The notes: generated from the sequence alone by a model not told the origin. DNA of 64,000 nt from Sphingobium sp. MI1205 (GCF_001563285.1 NZ_CP005189.1:248001-312000); one strand, 5' to 3'; shown: positions 18,993 to 28,378, numbered from the stretch's first letter. Translations and numbers: made by a program.

Positions 18993-20099
18993 ATGGATCG
19001 GTTCTTTCCGGAGCTGGGCTTCTACACTTTGCCTGGTCACGTCTTCGCCCCGACCCCGGTGTTCGAGGAAATGCGCGACGCAGATCGGCTGGGCCTCGGC
19101 TCGGTCTGGATTTCGGAACGGCTAAACACCAAGGATATCGGCGTTCTGACAGGGGCGTGCATCGCCCGGTCCGACCGCATGGCGGTGGCAAGCGGGCTCA
19201 TCAACAATCTGCCGCTGCGCAATCCGATGGTCGTGGCGAGCTACGCGGCCACCGCGATGATGCTTTCGCAGAACCGCTTCACGCTGGGCATCGGACGCGG
19301 CACGGATTCGCTGGAGAAAGCAGTGGGCATTCCGCACGCCAGCGACCAGCTGGTGGAGGACTATGTCGACATTCTGCGTCGCCTGTGGCGCGGCGAGCGC
19401 TTGACCTATGAAGGGCCTGCCGGCAAGTTTGACGGCGCAACGCTCGGCATCGAACTGGAAACTCCGCCGCCGGTCATCATGGGTGCGGTCGGCTTCAAAA
19501 ATTGCGAATGGGCGGGGCGTTTCTGCGACGGCGTGCTGTTCAACACCTTCTGGACCAAGGAAGCCACGGCAGAAGGCGTGCGCCGGATCCGGGCATCGGC
19601 GGAGGCGGCCGGGCGCGACCCATCGAAGATCAAGATCTGGGCCATTCTGGCCGCCGCATGCGAAGTGCCTGAAGATGTCGAGCTGTTCACGATCATTCGT
19701 CGGCTCAACACCTATCTGTTCTTCCCGCGCCAGTGGAAGGCGACAATGCGGATCAACAATTGGGATCCGGCCACGGCTGAAAAGCTGCAGGCGGCACTGG
19801 CCGAAATTGATGGCGAGCAGAAGTCCGGGACCATCGGCGATGAGAACACCTCGCGCGATCTCGACCAGATCCGGCGCATGCGCGATCTGTGGCCGCGTGA
19901 GTGGATCGATGGATCGACCGCCACCGGCAGTGCCGAACATTGCGCCCAGGCGGTTCAGGACCGGTTCGATGCCGGCGTCGACGGCGTCGCCTTCCACGCC
20001 AGCACGCCCGCCAATCTCGCCCCTCTGCTTGATCGCTGGGCCCAGATACGGGACCGGCAGCGCTTCGATGCCCAGTCTCCCAATCCAGGAATAGCATGA
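18993..20099 (+). CDS. LLM-class flavin-dependent oxidoreductase
   Basis: A 368-residue luciferase-like TIM-barrel protein starting LGFYTLPGHVF at residue 8. Typical elements are GLGSVWISERL, FTLGIGRGTD and an IMGAVGFKNCEWAGRFCDG cofactor region. The subgroup is often labelled F420-dependent by homology. Sphingomonads are not known F420 producers, so FMNH2 is more likely. The ATG at 18993 has GGAGAG 7 bp upstream and is preferred to the in-frame TTG at 18987 inside the kinase gene. Probable role: monooxygenation or reduction of an imported substrate. Confidence 0.88.
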   Translation: MDRFFPELGFYTLPGHVFAPTPVFEEMRDADRLGLGSVWISERLNTKDIGVLTGACIARSDRMAVASGLINNLPLRNPMVVASYAATAMMLSQNRFTLGIGRGTDSLEKAVGIPHASDQLVEDYVDILRRLWRGERLTYEGPAGKFDGATLGIELETPPPVIMGAVGFKNCEWAGRFCDGVLFNTFWTKEATAEGVRRIRASAEAAGRDPSKIKIWAILAAACEVPEDVELFTIIRRLNTYLFFPRQWKATMRINNWDPATAEKLQAALAEIDGEQKSGTIGDENTSRDLDQIRRMRDLWPREWIDGSTATGSAEHCAQAVQDRFDAGVDGVAFHASTPANLAPLLDRWAQIRDRQRFDAQSPNPGIA

Positions 20100-20588
20100 G
20101 CGGAAATTGACGGTCGAACGACCGGTCGTGTGAGAAGCCCCCGACGCGGACTACTGATCTCCCCGCCTTCCATGCTGGATAGGCGGTCCGTCCCCGATGT
20201 AGGTCCGCCAATCGTGCTGCTCATCATTCAGGATCCGCGCAACGGCCGGCGACCGCCAGCTTGATCCCTAACTACCGTAGACTCGGGGGCCAAGTGGGAA
20301 AGGCGATATGATCGGCCGGCGAGGCTAAACGGCTGATCATCACGTCGAAAGGTGTGGAAATGACGATCGTCAGGGGTGCGGTCGCATGGGGGCAGAACGT
20401 CGTGACAGAAGCGCGTGCTGGCAAGGTCGTCAATTCCTGACAATTCGGTTTATAAATCGTAAAGAATCAGTGAGGATTTAAATGTAAAAACCGGCAGCCG
20501 CGCTCTTCAAGAGAACGATGGTGATCGGTGGAGGGCGCCTGCAAACGGCTGCAGACGACGACGAGATGAAATGTGAGAGGAAGGAAGA
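20100..20588. other. 489-bp intergenic region
   Basis: No supported gene. A 6-bp inverted repeat CGGTCG/CGACCG lies at 20111-20124. An AT-richer stretch at about 20440-20475 may hold the promoter of the amidohydrolase. Confidence 0.4.
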
Positions 20589-21857
20589 TTGCAAAAAATC
20601 TATCTTCGCAACGCAGTCCTGCTGGATGGCGAGAACCCCGCCACGCCTGATCGGACAGTCATTGTTGATGGTGATTGCATCGTCTTCGTCGGCCCATCGC
20701 ACGCCGCCGCGCCACCGGAGGTCGGTGATCTGACGATCGACCTCGAAGGCCTGATCCTGATGCCCGGGATGGTTTCCGGGCATTTCCACACGACTTACCA
20801 CAATCTCGGCGCCGAGCCAGGTTTCCCGCTGCTCGAACGGCCGCCGGCATTCACGGCCTACCGCGCCCTGTCCAATGCCCAGTTGGCGATGTCGTGGGGG
20901 TATACCAGCGTCGTGGGAGCAGGCTGCGTATATGATATCGACGCGTCGCTCAACAGCGCGATCGAAAAGGGCCTCGTTACTGGACCGCGCATGGTGCCCT
21001 GCGGACGCGACCTGCTGTCGTCCGCAGACCAGACCCTGCCATGGTGGATCGATGGCCGTACGGAGCCGGGCCTTGTGTTGTGCGACGGCCCGGATGGCGT
21101 TCGCCGAGCGACCCGAACGGCGATTCAGCGCGGCGCGCAGATCATTAAAATCTTCGTGAGTGGCGGACATGGTGCCGGCGAAAAGGGTGTGCGCAACTTC
21201 ACGACCGACGAGATTCGCGCCTGCGTCGAGGCCGCGCACGATCGCGGTGCACGCATCCGCGCCCACGTCGTGGGTAAGCCCTTCATTCTCGAGTGTATTG
21301 CAGCGGGTGTGGACGTGCTCGACCATTGCGACGACATGGACGAAGAATGCATCGATGCCATGGTCAAGGCTGATGTATTCGTTCTGCCTAGTTTGAATCT
21401 GCCGACGCGCATGCTCGCGATGGGTCCGCAGTTTGGTTTCGACGCCGACGAGATCAAGCGTGATCTGCAGACCATGTTCGCCATCCTGCCGAAGGCGGCT
21501 AAGGCCGGGGTCCGCCTCTGCATCGGCGATGATTATGGCGCTGCCGGCATGCCGCATGGCGATTATGCGAGCGAGTTGGCCCTTTACGTCGACAATGCGG
21601 ATGTTTCAGCACTCGAGGTTTTGAAATGGTCGACTAAAAATGGCGGGGCGCTGATGGGAACCGCTGACCTCGGAACCATCGCCGAGGGCAAGCGAGCCGA
21701 TCTTCTCGTGATCGATGGCGATCCGAGCAAGAATATCGGTATCCTGGGTAATCGGCAGAATATTCGCGGAATCATCTCCCGAGGAAGGCTGATCAAGGAT
21801 CCCCGTTCCGGTGAGTTGCCGCCAGGCTTTGTATGCTCCCAAGAGTCAATCGGATAG
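20589..21857 (+). CDS. Metal-dependent amidohydrolase
   Basis: A 422-residue amidohydrolase-superfamily protein of the imidazolonepropionase/Xaa-Pro dipeptidase type. Visible metal ligands are GHFHTTYH (His65, His67), IIKIFVSGG (Lys187, likely carboxylated), RAHVVG (His226), DHCDD (His246) and CIGDDYG (Asp314), i.e. a full binuclear set. The C-terminal segment GKRADLLVIDGDP is the usual end of the beta-sandwich. The start is TTG 20589 behind AGAGGAAGG. It would hydrolyse an amide, lactone or cyclic amidine bond. A broken flavoprotein gene follows. Confidence 0.88.
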   Translation: MQKIYLRNAVLLDGENPATPDRTVIVDGDCIVFVGPSHAAAPPEVGDLTIDLEGLILMPGMVSGHFHTTYHNLGAEPGFPLLERPPAFTAYRALSNAQLAMSWGYTSVVGAGCVYDIDASLNSAIEKGLVTGPRMVPCGRDLLSSADQTLPWWIDGRTEPGLVLCDGPDGVRRATRTAIQRGAQIIKIFVSGGHGAGEKGVRNFTTDEIRACVEAAHDRGARIRAHVVGKPFILECIAAGVDVLDHCDDMDEECIDAMVKADVFVLPSLNLPTRMLAMGPQFGFDADEIKRDLQTMFAILPKAAKAGVRLCIGDDYGAAGMPHGDYASELALYVDNADVSALEVLKWSTKNGGALMGTADLGTIAEGKRADLLVIDGDPSKNIGILGNRQNIRGIISRGRLIKDPRSGELPPGFVCSQESIG

Positions 21858-21936
21858 AGGCAGGCGTGCGCATCCCGCCCGGTCAATAACGATGGCGCTG
21901 GCACAAGGCGTCTCGAAAGCTTGGGAAGTAGAGGTC

Positions 21937-22148
21937 ATGCAAGGCACAGACGCCGCGAAGACCGTGGACCTGTTGATCGTCGGAAGTGGGGCAAGCGCCG
22001 TCTGCGCAGCGCTGTGCCAAGCAGAGCGGCATGGTACCCCTCATCGTGGAGAAACTGAGTACGTTCGGAGGCACCACCGCCTATTCCGGTGGTGCGATGT
22101 GGATACCGGATAATCCGATCATGGAACGCGAGCACGTTCCCGATGGAC
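21937..22148 (+). pseudogene. Truncated, frameshifted FAD dehydrogenase (3-ketosteroid-1-dehydrogenase type)
   Basis: From ATG 21937 the frame reads VDLLIVGSGASAVCAALCQ, then a +1 shift near 22022-22030 continues MVPLIVEKLSTFGGTTAYSGG and AMWIPDNPIMEREHVPDG. This is the N-terminal FAD-binding portion of the fumarate-reductase/ketosteroid-dehydrogenase family, including the GGTTAxSGG element. Homology stops at 22148, exactly where the 22-bp sequence shared with 14188-14209 begins. About 90% of the gene is missing. Confidence 0.8.
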
Positions 22149-22154
22149 CACTCA

Positions 22155-22188
22155 GCGGGGGGCAGATCACCGCTGATCGGCCCCCCGC
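22155..22188. terminator. GC-rich hairpin downstream of the minus-strand TBDR
   Basis: A 9-bp stem GCGGGGGGC / GCCCCCCGC encloses a second 5-bp stem GATCA/TGATC. It lies 38 bp beyond the stop of the TBDR at 22226. There is no T-run. It overlaps the repeated 22-bp segment, so it may be a reused mobile-element end. Confidence 0.5.
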
Positions 22189-22225
22189 GTTCGGCATCGT
22201 TGGCGTGTTTCAACATCGATGCGGC

Positions 22226-24595
22226 TCAGAATTCGAACTTTGCCTCCACCTGAAACGTTCTCGGTTCGGCTGGAAGTGCCGTGTTCAGGGTCAGCACGCT
22301 GCCGACCGGCAGGCCGCCGGTATAGTAGGTGCGGTCGAACGCATTGCGCAGCAGCGCAGAAATCGTCGCCCCGCTGCCCCTGACATGCTCCCACGCCAAT
22401 CGGAAGTTGGCTATGGCATAGCCGGGGAGCGCAGTACCCGGATTGATCGTGTCGTTGAGCGAACTGAAGTAAAATTTGCTTTGGGCATAGACATCGCCGT
22501 GCAGTAGGATCGCCTCATTATCCGCGCCGACCGGCATCCGGATATCCGCGAAGGCGGATCCTGCCCATTTTGGCGTGTCGGCGAACGGGCCGTAGCGCGT
22601 TGTCACACCGAACAATGTCGATTCGTTATCAGTGAATTTGGCGTCAGTATAGGTGAGGCTACCGCCAATGGTCAGCCAGCTGGCAGGCGCAATCTGACCG
22701 TCCAGTTCAACGCCGCGGATCCGCGCCTTGGGGATGTTGATCGTCAGCGCCGCCAGCCCGCCGCCGATCTGCGGAATGCCGACATAGACTGTCCGCTGCA
22801 CATCCTTGACCCAACTGTTGTAAGCGGCGAGCGAAAAACGCGTCGGCATGCCGCCGATACTGCCCTGATATTTGAGACCCAACTCCAAATCCGTCGCGAT
22901 TTCCGGGCGGAATGCCGCCCCGCCGACGGACGCGTCACCGGGGAACGGGGGCGCGGCCCCGTTAAAGCCGCCGCTACGGAAGCTGCGGCGTGTCACAGCG
23001 TACAAGAGCAGGCCGCTATTCACCTGATCCTGAATCCCAAACTGCCAGCTCATCTTATCGAAAGCGCGCGATAGCAGGGCTTGTGCCTCCGGGAACTGCA
23101 GCTGGAAATTATAATAGACCGACGTCGGCAGCTGCGACACCTCGATCTTCTCATGCGTGTAGCGCAAGCCAGCGTTGACCTTCAGACCGCCGATCCCGGT
23201 CATGTCCGAAAGATCATAGGTTCCATGACCATAGACAGCCCATGATTCCGTCCGGCGGCGCTGGTCATTATGCTGACGCGCCCGTGGAAGGAGCGGCTCC
23301 AGCCCAACGAAAGTCGCGTCGGACAAGGTATCGTTCTTATCCTTGGAATAAAAAACCCCCGCGACATAATCGAGGCGCTTCTCAAATGCCTTGCCTACGA
23401 TCTGCAATTCGTCGGAAACAGACCAGCTGTCGAGTATCCGTCCCGTTGCCCCCGACTCTTCGATACCAAATGGCGTGCCGTCCAGTTCCAGAATATCCTG
23501 GCTGTGGATGTCAACATAGCCGAAAATGTTGCGTAACTGCGTATCTTCGGCAATCTCCAAAGAGGTTGTATTGGTTAGGATATGGCTTTTGAAATCGTGG
23601 CGGGGATCAACTGGCGTGTTAACCTTGAATGGCCCTCTCGCCTTCTGGACATCCGCATAAGAAAATAGCCCGCCGGGATCGACCCGGGGATTGGCGGCGA
23701 CATAGGTTGCCCAGGCACCTGCGCCGAACAAAGAGTCGAGCGCCGGTGTAAAGAGTATGTTCGCGGGAATGGGCGCATTGATGAAGCCAACGGGATAGAC
23801 GCCGTACAGGACGGGGATGGTGTTCGTCCCGCCGTCATCCTCGTAATTGTATACGGTCGTGTTGCTGAGACCCTCCACCGGTCGGAGGGTCAGGCTAAAC
23901 CGCGCCGCCGTCCGCTTGATCTTGCCGATGTCCCGGCCGTCGAACACGTCCTTCTGATACCCGTCGCGCCGCTGATGGAATGCCGACAGGCGAAGGAGTA
24001 TCTTGTCCTCCACCAACGGGACATTGATCGCCCCTTCGATGCTGCGAAGGTCATAATTTCCCAGCTTGCCGCTGACGAAGCCTTCGAACTGGTTCGACGG
24101 TGCCGCCGAGGTAATCAGCACAGCGCCGCCGGTGGCATTGCGACCGAACAGGGTTCCTTGAGGACCTTTCAACACCTGGATGGACTGGAGATCGAAGAAT
24201 GCCGTCGATCCTTCGCTACTCACTGGCACCTCATTGAAATAAGGCAGCACAGCCGGCCGGGAATCTGAGAAGGCGTCGATCGACTGGCCGCGGATCGCGT
24301 AATTCAACTGGTTTGAGTTCTGCGTTGCGCGCACCGTCAGGCCCGCTACCGACGACTGCAAATCGCTTTCGGAGACGATGCCGCGTTCAGACAAGGCCGA
24401 TGCGCTCAGGACTGAAACAGCAACCGGCGTCCTCTCCAGTGACTCGTTGCGGCGCTGCGCAGTGACGATGATCTCTTCAAATTGGCCGGGCGTGGCGCCG
24501 TCCTGCTGCCCCCATGCCATCTGCGGAATGGTTGCCACGAATATCGAGAGGGCTGACGCCCCGATCCATCGCAACCCTGAATTGTGCCTGAGCAT
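22226..24595 (-). CDS. TonB-dependent outer-membrane receptor
   Basis: A 789-residue receptor with a signal peptide ending MAWGQ (about 30), a TonB-box-like EIIVTAQRR and a plug domain with IRGQSIDAFSD, IQVLKGPQGTLFGRNATGGA and VLITSAAPS. A barrel follows, ending VEAKFEF. GGGGAGAG precedes the ATG. It is the last gene of the minus-strand run SnoaL-P450-SDR-TBDR, 47 bp after the SDR stop. It therefore probably falls under the AraC-linked repeats at 27260-27315. Import of the P450/SDR substrate is the natural inference. Confidence 0.95.
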   Translation of the reverse strand: MLRHNSGLRWIGASALSIFVATIPQMAWGQQDGATPGQFEEIIVTAQRRNESLERTPVAVSVLSASALSERGIVSESDLQSSVAGLTVRATQNSNQLNYAIRGQSIDAFSDSRPAVLPYFNEVPVSSEGSTAFFDLQSIQVLKGPQGTLFGRNATGGAVLITSAAPSNQFEGFVSGKLGNYDLRSIEGAINVPLVEDKILLRLSAFHQRRDGYQKDVFDGRDIGKIKRTAARFSLTLRPVEGLSNTTVYNYEDDGGTNTIPVLYGVYPVGFINAPIPANILFTPALDSLFGAGAWATYVAANPRVDPGGLFSYADVQKARGPFKVNTPVDPRHDFKSHILTNTTSLEIAEDTQLRNIFGYVDIHSQDILELDGTPFGIEESGATGRILDSWSVSDELQIVGKAFEKRLDYVAGVFYSKDKNDTLSDATFVGLEPLLPRARQHNDQRRRTESWAVYGHGTYDLSDMTGIGGLKVNAGLRYTHEKIEVSQLPTSVYYNFQLQFPEAQALLSRAFDKMSWQFGIQDQVNSGLLLYAVTRRSFRSGGFNGAAPPFPGDASVGGAAFRPEIATDLELGLKYQGSIGGMPTRFSLAAYNSWVKDVQRTVYVGIPQIGGGLAALTINIPKARIRGVELDGQIAPASWLTIGGSLTYTDAKFTDNESTLFGVTTRYGPFADTPKWAGSAFADIRMPVGADNEAILLHGDVYAQSKFYFSSLNDTINPGTALPGYAIANFRLAWEHVRGSGATISALLRNAFDRTYYTGGLPVGSVLTLNTALPAEPRTFQVEAKFEF

Positions 24596-24642
24596 CCTGT
24601 CTCTCCCCGTTTAACGTGTTTTTCTTAGTCCAGCCTATTGGG

Positions 24643-25482
24643 TCACTCTGTGAAGGTCGACGTCGACCGCGACAGTTCCTCCAGCGCCCGGGCATTGCTG
24701 CCTAGACTTGCGGCCTTCGCCAGGATGACCTCTACCGCGTCTCCACCGGCGGCGAACCGCAGCGGCGGCTCGTCGCTTGCCGCAAACTGCAAAATGATTT
24801 GGGCGAGGCGGTCAGGGTCTCCCGGCTGATTGCCGTCATTTCGGGCATAGAATTCACGATGTGCGGCATTGATGTCGGCATAATCCGCAAGGGCATCTGT
24901 CGGAAATCTTAGCGACTTACCGCTCATGAAGTCAGTGCGGAAAAAGCCGGGTTCTATGATCGTGACCGAAATGCCGAATGGCTGCACTTCACCGGCAAGC
25001 GCCTCAGAAAAGCCTTCGACCGCATGCTTGCTAGCGCAATATATGGATCCGCCCGGCCCGCCGGCGATGCCGGCGATGGAACTGATATTGACGACATAGC
25101 CGCTGCGCTGTGCGCGCATTATAGGCAGCACGGCCCGGCACATCCGGAAAACCCCGAATGTGTTCGTCTCAAATTGCTGTTCGATGTCCTGTTCGGAAAA
25201 CTCCTCGAAAATGCCGAGATGGCCATAGCCTGCATTGTTCACAAGCACGTCGATCCGGCCAAAGCGTTCCATCGCAGCGCCAACCGCGGCGGTGGCTTGG
25301 TCGCTCCGGGTAACGTCGAGCTGTACGAAGTGCAGCCTTTCGTTTTCGGCGCCCAAGGCCGCCTTCAAAGTCGCGACATCCCGGGCGGTCGCAACGACCT
25401 GCTCGCCTGCTGCGTATGCGGCGCGCGCGATGGACGCTCCGATCCCCCGCGCTGCGCCAGTGATAAACCATGTCTTGGTCAT
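24643..25482 (-). CDS. SDR-family oxidoreductase
   Basis: A 279-residue SDR with TGAARGIG (about 7-14), NNAG, Ser in NISSIAG and YCASK as catalytic Tyr/Lys. The TARD segment after strand 2 favours NADP(H). The overall pattern is close to the 17-beta-HSD/retinol dehydrogenase-like group. ATG 25480-25482 has a GAGGAGG box; an upstream in-frame extension to 25524 overlaps the P450 gene and is rejected. Only 10 bp separate it from the P450 stop, so it is co-transcribed with it. Confidence 0.9.
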   Translation of the reverse strand: MTKTWFITGAARGIGASIARAAYAAGEQVVATARDVATLKAALGAENERLHFVQLDVTRSDQATAAVGAAMERFGRIDVLVNNAGYGHLGIFEEFSEQDIEQQFETNTFGVFRMCRAVLPIMRAQRSGYVVNISSIAGIAGGPGGSIYCASKHAVEGFSEALAGEVQPFGISVTIIEPGFFRTDFMSGKSLRFPTDALADYADINAAHREFYARNDGNQPGDPDRLAQIILQFAASDEPPLRFAAGGDAVEVILAKAASLGSNARALEELSRSTSTFTE

Positions 25483-25492
25483 GCGCGCCTCC

Positions 25493-26707
25493 TCAATCCT
25501 TCCACGCCAGGTGCAGGCTTTCAATCGTGTTGATCAGGCCGGTTGATCGCTCGATCTTGTCGTTGGCAAGCCGGAACTGCGGAATACGGGCGAACCATTC
25601 CTCCAGGAATATTCGCAGTTCGAGCCGGGCGAGTGGCGCACCCGCACAGAAATGACGCCCTTGGCCGAAGGTGTTGTGCTTAATTCCCGTCCGCTCCAGA
25701 TCGATGGCCATCGGGCACGCATTCGCTTTGGGATCCAGGCCCGATGTGCCGTTGCAGATGTGGACCATCTCGCCGACGCGGATCTGCGCTCCCTCGAACG
25801 CCGTGTCCTGGCGAACGATCCTCTGCTGGTTCACAAGGCCGCGAAAACGGAGCAGCTCCTCCACTGCATTCGCCAAATTAACCTCGCGCCGTGCGATCAT
25901 CGTCTGCAGATCGGGCCTTGAAGCCAGCACGAGCGCGATATGCGCCAGCGCATTCTTGACGGTGTCCAGGCCGCCGAAGAAAATAGTGATGGCCATCGGC
26001 AGTACGACATCATCGCGGGGGAGGAGCTGGTCGCCAAGCCGCATCTGCAGCAGTTCGCTCACCCAGTCGTCGTGGTGCCCATCAATGGCGCGATCGAGTA
26101 TGGCACGCATGAAGCTCGCAATGCGATCAAGCGCGGCCAGGCGAGCCTCCGCGGTCTTGCCCGAATTATGTTCCTGCACCCAACCGGCGAGTTCTTCGTA
26201 GCGGTCGGAGGGGATGCCCATGCGATTGAGGAAAATCAGTACTGGCAAAGGAAGCGCGAACTGCGAAACGAACTCGCAGCGGCCTTTATCGATGAACTCA
26301 TCAATCAGGCTATTGCACAGCGCCCGCACATCCTCTTCCATTGCCGCCAGCCGCGCGGGCGTGAACAGCGTGTCGACAAGACGACGGTAGGCCGCATGTT
26401 CGGGCGGATCGAGCTGAGACGGAATGAACGCCTTGCGCGCCGGCATGACGGGCGGCTTGGGAATACCCAGATTGTCGTTCCCGAAAACGCGGAAGTCGCG
26501 ATAAACCTTTGAGACTGTCTGATATCCACACGCCACCCAATGGCCGCCGTTGCGCGGCGTCCAGAAAAAAGAAGGCGCATCGCGCAACAGTTCGACATAG
26601 CGAGCATGAGGGTCGGTTAGCAAACCCATGTCATTGTAGATGTCAAAGTCGCGGACCAGCGCAGGATCGACGTGCGGCGGCACAGGGGCAAGGTCGGAAA
26701 GCGTCAT
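25493..26707 (-). CDS. Cytochrome P450
   Basis: A 404-residue bacterial class I P450. The heme loop FGQGRHFCAGAPLARLELR puts the axial Cys at 354. The I-helix FFGGLDTVKN carries the Asp-Thr pair for oxygen activation and EELLR is the ExxR helix. This loop style is seen in terpene- and steroid-hydroxylating P450s. It is the second gene of the SnoaL-P450-SDR-TBDR operon (12 bp after SnoaL, 10 bp before SDR). No redox partner is encoded nearby. Confidence 0.93.
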   Translation of the reverse strand: MTLSDLAPVPPHVDPALVRDFDIYNDMGLLTDPHARYVELLRDAPSFFWTPRNGGHWVACGYQTVSKVYRDFRVFGNDNLGIPKPPVMPARKAFIPSQLDPPEHAAYRRLVDTLFTPARLAAMEEDVRALCNSLIDEFIDKGRCEFVSQFALPLPVLIFLNRMGIPSDRYEELAGWVQEHNSGKTAEARLAALDRIASFMRAILDRAIDGHHDDWVSELLQMRLGDQLLPRDDVVLPMAITIFFGGLDTVKNALAHIALVLASRPDLQTMIARREVNLANAVEELLRFRGLVNQQRIVRQDTAFEGAQIRVGEMVHICNGTSGLDPKANACPMAIDLERTGIKHNTFGQGRHFCAGAPLARLELRIFLEEWFARIPQFRLANDKIERSTGLINTIESLHLAWKD

Positions 26708-26719
26708 TCGGTCCGACCC

Positions 26720-27166
26720 TTATTTGAATTCGGGCGGGATGATTGTCGGTGCTGTCCGGATGGAGCTGAACAGCCAGCGGCCATCGACCTTCCGATACTG
26801 GTCGAAAGCATAATAGCTCAGCCAGACGGGGCGATCGCTGCCCTGAAATACCAGCGGGAAGATACCGGCCCAACGACCGCTTGCCTCGTTCCCCGCGACC
26901 TTCAAAATAGGGTTTGTCATGATATGCATGACGCGCGCAAAAGGCGCCGCGCCTGTCACCAGTTGTTCGCGGATGGCGGCATGACCCTGCACGGCAGCAC
27001 CACCTACCTCGAACCGCGCATCCTGAGTGAAGAGTGCCACCATTTCGTCGGCCCGCAACTCACCATCGACGATATCGCCGAGATGCGAAAATTCGTAACG
27101 CAGTTCCTTTATCGCCTCGCGTGCTAGCAGTTCGGCGACCTGCCCCTCTTGCCCTTCTGCGGACAT
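26720..27166 (-). CDS. SnoaL-like (NTF2 superfamily) protein
   Basis: A 148-residue protein with the SnoaL layout: AREAIKELRYEFSHLGDI, DEMVALFTQDARFEV, then a MHIMTNPILKVAGNEASG core and a DQYRKVDGRWLFSSI strand. It is the first gene of the four-gene operon. GGGAGAGG precedes the ATG at 27166. Its start is 94 bp from the nearest of three AraC-linked repeats. The catalytic or binding role is unknown; it is paired with a P450 here as a similar protein is paired with a Rieske subunit at 47712. Confidence 0.85.
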   Translation of the reverse strand: MSAEGQEGQVAELLAREAIKELRYEFSHLGDIVDGELRADEMVALFTQDARFEVGGAAVQGHAAIREQLVTGAAPFARVMHIMTNPILKVAGNEASGRWAGIFPLVFQGSDRPVWLSYYAFDQYRKVDGRWLFSSIRTAPTIIPPEFK

Positions 27167-27259
27167 CTGCCTCTCCCGTTCAGACGCACTTTGTGCTGGT
27201 GCGTTTCGCTAATGTTCGCAGTGTAGATGATGGTCGTGGCGGCGGAAGCCGCACGGGGT

Positions 27260-27315
27260 GGCAAAATGCGCCGGGCAAGGGGGCAAAATGCGCCGGGCAG
27301 GGGGCAAAATGCGCC
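27260..27315. promoter_or_regulatory. Triple direct repeat GGCAAAATGCGCC, candidate AraC operator
   Basis: Three identical 13-bp copies start at 27260, 27282 and 27303, spaced 22 and 21 bp (two helical turns). They lie between the divergent SnoaL-P450-SDR-TBDR operon (94 bp from its start codon) and the AraC gene (67 bp from its start). Same-face spacing is typical of AraC-type activator sites. Related single copies are at 53601, 57403, 58472 and 62960. Confidence 0.75.
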
Positions 27316-27382
27316 ATCAGCGTGATTTTCATTTGGTCTCGCCAGCAAAGCGCGTACCTTGGATGAGAGGAGAGATAGCAGC

Positions 27383-28378
27383 ATGCACACGGCAAAAGTC
27401 GAAGCATTGCTGTTCGCCGCGTCGGTGCCGGTAGAGCGGCTGAACAGCTTACGGGGATACCCGTTTCCGCAGATTGCCTATTCGCCCCCGGGTTCGAATG
27501 CGGCTGATCTGAATCAGACCACGGAACGGCTGGAGGAGCTTGCCCGACGCCGGTCGGGCAGCCTGGGCTGGCAATTGGGCCTGCTCTGGAACTTCAATGC
27601 CCTGCGGCTTATCGGTTACTGCCTTTTGCGTAGCCGGACCTATGGCGAATATACGGACCGCTACATCAATTACATGGATTTCATGGAGCATCCGTTGGCC
27701 TTCGTGTCATCAGTGGACAGCGAAGGCTGGCATCTAACCATGACGCCCCGCCGCGCGGGCATGTCGGCAACAGTGGAGCGCTTCTGCGTCGAGGAAGCGT
27801 CGGCCAGCGTCTTTCCCATTGCTGAAATTCTGACTGGTCACCGTCTCTCGCGGCCCACTATCACGCTGCGGACCTTCGATGCGGAACGGGACCGTATTGG
27901 CCAACAGCTTCTGGATGCCGACATCGTGTCCAGCGGCGCAACCATCAACCGCATGACGATGCGCCTGATCGATCGGATGCGTCCATTGCGGCTTGATCGC
28001 AAGACGCTGCTCACCTTTTGTGAAATCAATTGCGGCATGCTCTTGCCAGAGTTTGCCGATGGCCCTCCTCTGCTCCAGGCCGTGCGGCAGGAGTTGCTGC
28101 TTTCATGTGGCAAGCCGCCAAAGGTCGGCGACGTCGCCCTATCCCTCGGCCTCTCAAAGCGTACCCTGAACCGCAAACTCGCGGAATTCGGCTTGAGCTA
28201 TATCAGCCTGGTCGACCGCTATCGCATGAATCTGGCGATGGCGCTTCTGCTTCATGAAAAGACGACGGCCAAGGATGTCGCCTACATGTGCAGCTTTGAC
28301 AGCGCACGGGGCCTGCGGCGGGCGTTCGCCAAATGGACCGGTCAAACAATCTCGCAATGGAGCGCGGGCCAGCGATAG
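27383..28378 (+). CDS. AraC-family transcriptional regulator
   Basis: A 331-residue regulator. Residues about 20-200 resemble the arabinose-binding-like N-terminal domain of the OruR/ArgR-type AraC proteins. The C-terminal 100 residues carry the double helix-turn-helix: VALSLGLSKRTLNRKLAEFG, then KDVAYMCSFDSARGLRRAFAKWTG. ATG 27383 with GGAGAG upstream is preferred to TTG 27359. It is divergent from the SnoaL-P450-SDR-TBDR operon across three 13-bp direct repeats. Related sequences elsewhere in the window suggest it controls a wider set. Confidence 0.93.
   Translation: MHTAKVEALLFAASVPVERLNSLRGYPFPQIAYSPPGSNAADLNQTTERLEELARRRSGSLGWQLGLLWNFNALRLIGYCLLRSRTYGEYTDRYINYMDFMEHPLAFVSSVDSEGWHLTMTPRRAGMSATVERFCVEEASASVFPIAEILTGHRLSRPTITLRTFDAERDRIGQQLLDADIVSSGATINRMTMRLIDRMRPLRLDRKTLLTFCEINCGMLLPEFADGPPLLQAVRQELLLSCGKPPKVGDVALSLGLSKRTLNRKLAEFGLSYISLVDRYRMNLAMALLLHEKTTAKDVAYMCSFDSARGLRRAFAKWTGQTISQWSAGQR

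Noticed and set aside
18993..20099. F420 dependence of the LLM enzymes (also 39933)
   Set aside because: The family label is homology-based; no F420 biosynthesis gene is visible and the host type is not a known F420 producer, so only flavin dependence is claimed.
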